DNA from: Plutella xylostella
Taxonomy: Eukaryota; Arthropoda; Insecta; Lepidoptera; Plutellidae
Reading direction: 5' to 3'
NCBI RefSeq assembly: GCF_932276165.1
Contig: NC_063993.1
Span: 1,808,001-1,872,000, forward strand
DNA length: 64,000 nucleotides
Shown here: positions 57,857 to 64,000 of the stretch, piece after piece
How positions within the stretch are numbered: position 1 is the stretch's first letter
Layout: every line of letters begins with the position of its first letter
Made by a program: the position numbers and the translations under genes
The notes under the pieces: model-generated
The model's input: the letters and a program-made list of their open reading frames with translations, nothing else
Told to the model about the DNA's origin: nothing
Database searches by the model: none

Positions 57857-60800
57857 TTACTATTAATAAAACCGTACACTATGTTTTATAAATATACCTA
57901 TGTACTTACATCATTTTTATAGGTAGGTATCTCAACACAAAGATAGTGCTGTACAAATAGTGTTTCCTTTTGATGGGAAAATTGCAATCTTCATATAATG
58001 TTACAGTGGAAGCACCTTTATGAATAATATTCGAAGTAAACTAGATAATCTATTGCTAGCTGAAAATTATAGTAGAAAATATTCAGACTATTTTGTATCA
58101 TAGGTAGAGCTCACAAAGGTAATTTTTCAACGTCTCCTACCGTTGCCATTATTCCTTTCATACTAAGAGCGAGCGCGTTTTAAAAGGTTTTTAATTTTTG
58201 TAGCTAGTGAAGCATGAGAGATTATTATTATCATATAAAGTGGAGATTCATATCAAATCATAAACGTCTCTTTAGGATTGTGTCACCAAGTGTGTTTAGC
58301 ATAAAAGTAAAAAAGTGTGTATAGTGTACAGTGTCTCTTAGATTCAGTACGTAGATAGATATAGCCTTGTGTACTGAGAGTCTTTGTTCCCTGCGCCGCA
58401 GTGATTAAGCGCTAATTTTGCAAAACATTACTGCGAGAAACAAAGAGGTAATGTAGAAAAGGATATTTTTTTAAGCAACGCTAGTGTTTGTTTTTTATCA
58501 GCGAGTTTTTAGTAAATGCGCGCCTGGCCGCCTCGTCTCTCGACTATAAATTTTGTTCGACACGGCGCGCCTTGTACGTGTGTTCATGCATGTAATAAAA
58601 TATTATTTAAATCACCGAGCATTTTTTATCGTTTAATTTTGAAATTCTTTTCTATTGCTCGACCCGAAGCAAATGTATGAATTTTATGTTACTCTCTACT
58701 CGCTGCTTGTTAATTTCGGAGAATTTAAACGCTGTGTTCGAGTTACTACTTTTTTTAGTTCAAAATAACCGTCGACACTGCAGGCGATTCCGTGTAAAGT
58801 CAAACGAACTGAAAAAAAATGCATAAAAAACGGTACGCACGATTTATGCACGTTTGCACGTTTTGTGTGTAATAAAATATTAATGTGATACAGAACTCTG
58901 GAATTGGACAATATGGCGGTGAGTCGTCGTTTCCATTCGGGCTCGTACCACGCGTACCACGGCCCCGAATTACCGCTAATTCGATGCCAGAATAACTCAT
59001 CATGCCAAAAATAAACGCAGAGGGGAAGTAATAGAGGCAATAAACCAAATTTCACGCTAACATAGTCGCAGATGGATGGCTACAACACCGTTCAAATAGA
59101 GTATTTATCTTCGCGAGCCAATTAATAACGGCACGTGATAAATTACAGCTGAAAATAACGAGCTGTTCTTTCAGCGTGCAAGTGAAACACTTCGCGCGAT
59201 GTTTGTCCGCGGCGGCCGCGCCAAACACCGCTCAATAGTTTCTAATTACAAAAGAGAAAAAACTGAGAATCCATTTCCTATTGCACCCGCCGCGCCCGCC
59301 GGCAACTCTTGCGAGCGAATTACGGAAAAATTAGGAAATACGAGCCCTCGCTACATCGACTCCCACGTTTCGATCTACCGAGTGCTCGCTTTCGCTCCTT
59401 TTTTGATTTACGGTTATTGCTCTCGGGTGAACGGAACGTAACTAGTGAATCTCGATTACTCGGAAAATTCTCCGTGTGACTCGCAACAGTCGCAACGCAA
59501 CTTGGACTTCTTAATTGTAGGTGCGATGTCGAGCGCCGACCATGCTCGTCATCGTAACTTCCACTTTTGTCAATGTACATGTAAAAATAGGAGACATAGG
59601 ACTATAATAATTGAATTTGTATTTCCTGCGGCTCCTTTACCGCAGTCAAAGCGCAGAGGTTAAATTGTTAATTAAAAAAAAACATCGATCTGTATACAAT
59701 TTGGCGTGGCTGGTGGAGCGGAACAAAGGGTACGGTGTGCACGCTCATTACGGCTTTGTTATTTGTTTCATCGCTTTTGTGCGGCGGATAATTGTGCAAT
59801 TTTGTGCCGACGCTACTTGTGTGTGTGATTGTACTGCATGCGGGAAATAAGAAAGAAAGAAAGCGTGTAAAAGTAATGTAGAGATGAATGCGGAGCGCGT
59901 TTCATTATGACGACACGAGAGTATGATATCTGTAGTATACCTACCTACATAGTATAGTACCTAGTACCTACCTAGATTATAAGTTACCATTTTTCATGAA
60001 CTCATTGGTCATATTCTCATCTACTGATCTACGAGTGTTTCATACTAATTGACCTAATTGATAATTACACGCAAATAAAAATATTTTAAGCATACTATGT
60101 GTAAGTAGGTACAGTCTCGGCTTCAAGTCTCGGTCAGAGAGCAGATATTGGCAGGGATATTGCCAAAATAGATATAAGATATTCGAACCATAAAGTTTAG
60201 TTAGTTTTCAGTACACACCCAGGGTATTAGGGTACGGTCACGGTGCATATTCAGCACAATCGTACTAAATCTTCGGGCGCCGCTGTCATAAAAAATGCAT
60301 GCGTGACGAAGTGCGGGCGCGCCTCCCCCGTCCATCAACAGATGGCGCTGGCCGATTCAAAACTGTGAAATCAGTATTCTGCGGAACGAACGGAACCCAC
60401 TAGATTGATTTCGTCTGAAAAAAACCCCCGGCGAGTTTAGTACATTTACATACATTATAGCGGTTTCGGTGAACCCGAATACATACATACATTATCGGGT
60501 GCCGGCCGCTAACCTATTTGTTTTACGCACTGACTAGATTAATCTAACAGCCCAGTTTATGTTTTTGCTTTCATAAGGGAAGGCTTAATTAAAATTAATT
60601 AAATATAGGCATTCGGTACAAAAACGATTAAATACCTTGGTATTTAGGGTCAATGACTATCACGTTACTAGACCTAGGCTAGGATTGGCCACTTTGGTGA
60701 GCTGATTATTTTTCGATGTGTACTATCCTACCCACTGTTTGCCTAAAAAGTTATCCCAGTTTAACTTAGGCGTTAATCCAGGGTAATCTTATTACGTACT

Positions 60801-61367
60801 AAATTTAATGTAAAGCCGATCAGTTCTTTTTACGGGTAAGAGTAACAAACAAACATCTATATTACTAAAAAACATTCACATTTATAATGTTAGTAGGATT
60901 TTAACAACTTCCATAATATATATATATATATAATTATATATATATTTTAAAAAATATATTAAAATTTAATAACTTTCATAATATTGAATACAATAGTATA
61001 GGCTTTTCATATACATACATATAGAATAGTATATGAAAGGCCTATCCAATGGGACACTACGCCCACGGTCTCCCACTTCGTTCGTAATATCATTAGGTAT
61101 GTATCCCGATATCCATTCCAAGGTTGCAAATATTTGCATTTACCGAACTGAATTTTAAAAGCGATGACCTCATCAGCATTCATAATGCTCCCCGCCGACG
61201 CTGGCTGTATCGCCGCCATATTTGAGAATCTTGTCAAGGGATGAAAATGTAAAATTTTAAGAGGGTGAAAAATGGGGCGCTAATGGCTTAGGCGCCCAGT
61301 TATGAGCTCTTAAACAAAGATAACTTCTAGTGGGGACCTGGTCTCTCTCAGCTCTAAATGTACTGTT
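57857..61367. other. Intronic stretch, mostly unique-looking sequence
   Basis: No exon supported. The 59.18-59.86 kb part is GC- and CpG-richer, with open frames in several phases, but none shows a family signature. A TA-rich run lies at 60915-60955 and a 16-bp-stem hairpin at 60999-61044. Confidence 0.4.
60999..61044. repeat. Short hairpin
   Basis: TAGGCTTTTCATATAC and GTATATGAAAGGCCTA pair with one mismatch around a 14-base loop. It lies next to TA-rich DNA and is most likely a repeat remnant. Confidence 0.5.
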
Positions 61368-61518
61368 TAATGGCGCAATGTATTGTTTTAGTCACATTCG
61401 ATCTCCAACAAAATTTTGGAGTACATATATTTATTTAAATGCATCTTTGAAACTTTTTATGACGCTCGATTTCTGGTGTGAAATGTACATTGCGCCAAAA
61501 CAATACATTGCGCCATTA
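61368..61518. mobile_element. Probable small MITE
   Basis: TAATGGCGCAATGTATTGTT near 61369-61388 is mirrored by AACAATACATTGCGCCATTA near 61499-61518. A further copy of the word (TACATTGCGCCAAAA) lies just inside the right end. The target duplication is not clear. The 103-residue frame spanning it (61330-61641) is a by-product. Confidence 0.5.
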
Positions 61519-61899
61519 TTTAACCATCTAGATTCTAGAACATTTTGTGAAATACTAACCTTTCACATGAATAGTCGCATAAACAATAAGATGAATCCAT
61601 TTGAACCTCCCAGATCTATCCCATTGTGTAACTATCAATGAAAAAACAAATATAAATACCATTGTTACTATTATAACAATCCCTTCATTCTGTTTTCTTA
61701 CTTCATTTATCAAAGAATCCTTTGATGTAGTGAGCTATTTCCATACGAGACTTCTCTTTATACAAGTCACTTCATATAATTCTGACCTTTTCCCTGTTTT
61801 AGAAGTATGAATATTTACACAGCTGCATTACGCCGGGGCGGCGCGATCGATCCTACGCTGGAATTCTAACTAGCTCTGTCTTCTACCTATCTTACTTCA

Positions 61900-62235
61900 G
61901 TAGATATAGCATAGCACAGGATTTTTTGCAAATTTCTAAAAGTCTTATTGAGAAAATCAAGCCCTTTCATTTGATACCCCACACGGCATAGTTGGAAAAT
62001 ATTTTTTCGATTATCACATTATGTCCTGTAGAGGGCGGCGCTATGTACATTTTAATGTAACTTCACATAGCCTATAATCATCACGCTATTAATACGCTTC
62101 TAACGATACCTCATACATCAAAATCTATCAAGCCGTTTAGGCTACAGGAGGGAACAAAGAAACAGACAAACATACATACATACATACATACAATCGAAAA
62201 ACATTACCCTCCTCCTTCGGCAGTCGGGTAATAAT
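61900..62235. mobile_element. Dispersed repeat with ACAT microsatellite
   Basis: Words such as CCTTTCATTTGATACCCCAC, ATCTATCAAGCCGTTTAGGC, an ACAT run (62174-62190), CGAAAAACATTACCCTCCTC and CTTCGGCAGTCGGGTAAT are those of a common lepidopteran interspersed repeat. The class is uncertain. Confidence 0.45.
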
Positions 62236-62472
62236 AGTAATTCTGACCGATTCTAATAGTATTTCGAGAATATAAAGCACGGCTCAATTGACTATCGAGA
62301 TAATAAAATTCGGTAAAACGAACCATCGGTAAAAAGGTCGTCGAGTAACCAAGCAATCAGGGAAACAAGTATTCGCTATATTAATCTATCGGTAAACCGT
62401 CATTTTGGAAACGAATTTCTAGAAATAGGGTTTCGAAATTGCGTAGGGAACCCATAACAAAAGTTGTTTATC

Positions 62473-62769
62473 ATGACCCCTGAGTCCAACCCCTTTGGGT
62501 TTACTATATCACTTTTGCAACATCCTGTATATGTCAGCGGTGCCATTTATCTCCAATTACAGCACTCACCGGAAAATATCACGACAAGCAGTTATAAACC
62601 AGCATATTGTACTTACCGAGATTCAAAGTTGGGACAAAGAGTAACTATTCACAACGCACACAATGAACCCTTAATAGTAAACAAAGCCGACTTACAGATG
62701 ATTAATGGACGCAGAATAGTTTATTTGCTTTTCGAGCCCGAAAACCGCCTTTCAGGAGTCGTTAACTAA
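62473..62769 (+). CDS. Unrecognised 98-residue ORF
   Basis: An ATG-started frame ends at TAA 62767-62769. The composition is more protein-like than the other small frames here: no low-complexity run, and mixed strand-like segments such as PVYVSGAIYLQLQH, GQRVTIHNAHNEPLIV and RRIVYLLFEPE. There is no signal peptide or domain I know. It could be a terminal exon, a remnant of a mobile element or chance. No confident splice sites or polyadenylation signal were found. Confidence 0.2.
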   Translation: MTPESNPFGFTISLLQHPVYVSGAIYLQLQHSPENITTSSYKPAYCTYRDSKLGQRVTIHNAHNEPLIVNKADLQMINGRRIVYLLFEPENRLSGVVN

Positions 62770-64000
62770 GTTTAGAGTTTACGTGTTGTTCGAGTCTAGG
62801 GTGTGTGGGCCGACCGACGCGTCATTTTAAACAATTAAAAAGAAAGTTTGCCTCCAACTGCCGGGGTTAAGTTCTGTTGTCTTTGTTATTACAGACAATG
62901 TTGGATTCAAAGAGTTGAAACTTAATCGTTGTGATTCCACGCAGTAGTTCGCCAAAGCTAATATTTTACTGAACTCTAATGAAAATGGTTCCCTGGAAAT
63001 AAGAGCGGAATAATGAAGCGCTAGAAAATTTAATAATGAATGAGTAAAAGGTTAAGTGGAAAATTATTAGCTACAGGCGAGAGGAGAAAAAATGCCACTA
63101 ATAACAATATGTTACAACAAAGTGTCTCGGGAACTGCGCGGCGACATAAACACGGTTTACGGCGGCGCGTCGCTCAGCTACAAGCGACAACATATTTTCC
63201 CCGCACAAAAGCGCACGCCTCACAATTTCTTCCGTCCATTATAACGGCGAGTTTATCTTAAAAATATAGTGCACCTTCTAAAATGACAGTAACTCTGAGG
63301 CAGCGGCTATTTACTGTGGCAGGCGCGCCGTGACCGCCGTATTGTGGCGCAGACCTCGTAAAACAGCCTTTATTGAGTCTTCGAGTCAATAAAAATATCA
63401 TTTTAAAAAGGTACATTTTCCTTTGAACTCGTCCACTCCTGTTATTAGATGTCGGACAAGCTTTTTTGCTCGAGTTGTATCAGTTATGCTTGTTTTCGGA
63501 GCACGTCGTCCGTCTAGGAAGATACTCGAGTGAAAGGGAGCTCCTTTGTCCAGACTCAGTTTTAATAATTCTGTGGATGGCCATCGGGGCCAGATGGGGA
63601 GTAACAAAAGGTCTTTGATTTATGAAAGTGGCCGCAGCATTGAGAGGCTGCGCGGGATGACTTGTTCCCGCTCCCTTCATTGTCGGAGTAGTGAGAGCCG
63701 ACATTATGGTGGTAAAACCTCGTAAGACTTGGATTTCAACCGCAATTCGCCGTGAAGCCACATTTAACGCTACGAGTAAGCTAAGCCGACTCTTGAAAGC
63801 ATTTCCAGGAGATATCATATTTATTTCAGTTCTCTGCTAGTGAAATTAAACGACTCTATAGTACCCAAGCACTTCACAGCTAGACAACTTACGCAAATAC
63901 CTTCTCCATTTGTTTAAGTGAGTTGTTGAGCGCTAAGTGGCAACTTTGAAGTCGTGTAAATTCAGATACATTCTGACCAGCTTCTGAACTTGCCTCTTAT
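62770..64000. other. Intronic stretch, no supported feature
   Basis: The overlapping minus-strand frames at 63398-63818 (up to 112 residues) have no recognised domain and no support as exons. No repeat recognised. Confidence 0.4.

Larger units (their letters stand above)
17444..64000 (+). other. Very long TMTC intron, continuing past the window
   Basis: The intron begins with GTGAGT at 17444. I looked for the expected next TMTC block (a loop and helix with an HPxHTEA-type motif) and did not find it in the remaining sequence. The intron is therefore at least 46.5 kb unless a very short exon was missed. All later features lie in it, unless other genes nest inside. It is dominated by mobile elements of several ages. 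Confidence 0.6.

Noticed and set aside
59180..59860. Possible CpG-rich exon cluster
   Set aside because: Several overlapping frames but no conserved motif or family likeness.
63480..63818. 112-residue minus-strand ORF
   Set aside because: No recognisable domain, splice context or start context; overlapping frames of similar length suggest chance.

Overview
This window looks like one piece of a moth or butterfly nuclear chromosome. It is AT-rich and almost free of open reading frames. It is littered with tRNA-derived SINEs, 5'-truncated LINE ends with short microsatellite tails, and small inverted-repeat DNA transposons of kinds I associate with Lepidoptera. The lepidopteran assignment rests on recognising those repeats and on one conserved insect-type exon. 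No bacterial, organellar or viral gene block is present.

The only host protein-coding sequence I can support is one exon on the + strand at about 17.16-17.44 kb. It encodes the N-terminus of a TMTC-family protein (transmembrane and TPR repeat-containing, closest by eye to TMTC1). It covers the first membrane helix and the start of the first luminal loop, with its acidic pair and the NDFWG and SHKSYRPL blocks, and ends at a clean GTGAGT donor. No following exon is recognisable, so positions 17444 to 64000 read best as one intron longer than 46.5 kb. Just upstream lie a GC-rich promoter-like patch, a short upstream ORF and a possible acceptor.

Layout: 1-16.9 kb is non-coding flank or upstream intron, with a retroelement C-terminal remnant plus hairpin (2.2-2.4 kb), a tRNA-like module (4.6 kb), LINE and SINE remnants (8.9, 10.9, 11.6, 14.0 and 15.1 kb) and a 213-bp MITE (14.1 kb). 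The TMTC exon is at 17.2 kb. The intron holds a composite SINE (22.1 kb) and a complete young LTR element (25.2-34.2 kb). That element has two 930-bp LTRs differing at two positions by eye, TG...CA ends and a matching AACTG target duplication. Its 7.1-kb interior has no gag or pol, but carries hexanucleotide arrays, a 72-bp perfect palindrome, CCGG hairpins and a LINE piece. Further right are another SINE (35.9 kb), MITEs (36.3, 37.4, 45.3 and 61.4 kb), LINE tails (34.4 and 42.4 kb), GGC tracts (35.4 and 43.3 kb), an internally deleted PIF/Harbinger element with 86-bp terminal repeats and a transposase-start remnant (52.5-52.9 kb), and two LINE ends lying tail to tail (56.7-57.7 kb).

The genes do not form a pathway; this is a gene-poor, transposon-rich intron. 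The most unusual object is the gag/pol-less LTR element, followed by the Harbinger derivative and the TMTC exon with its very long intron.
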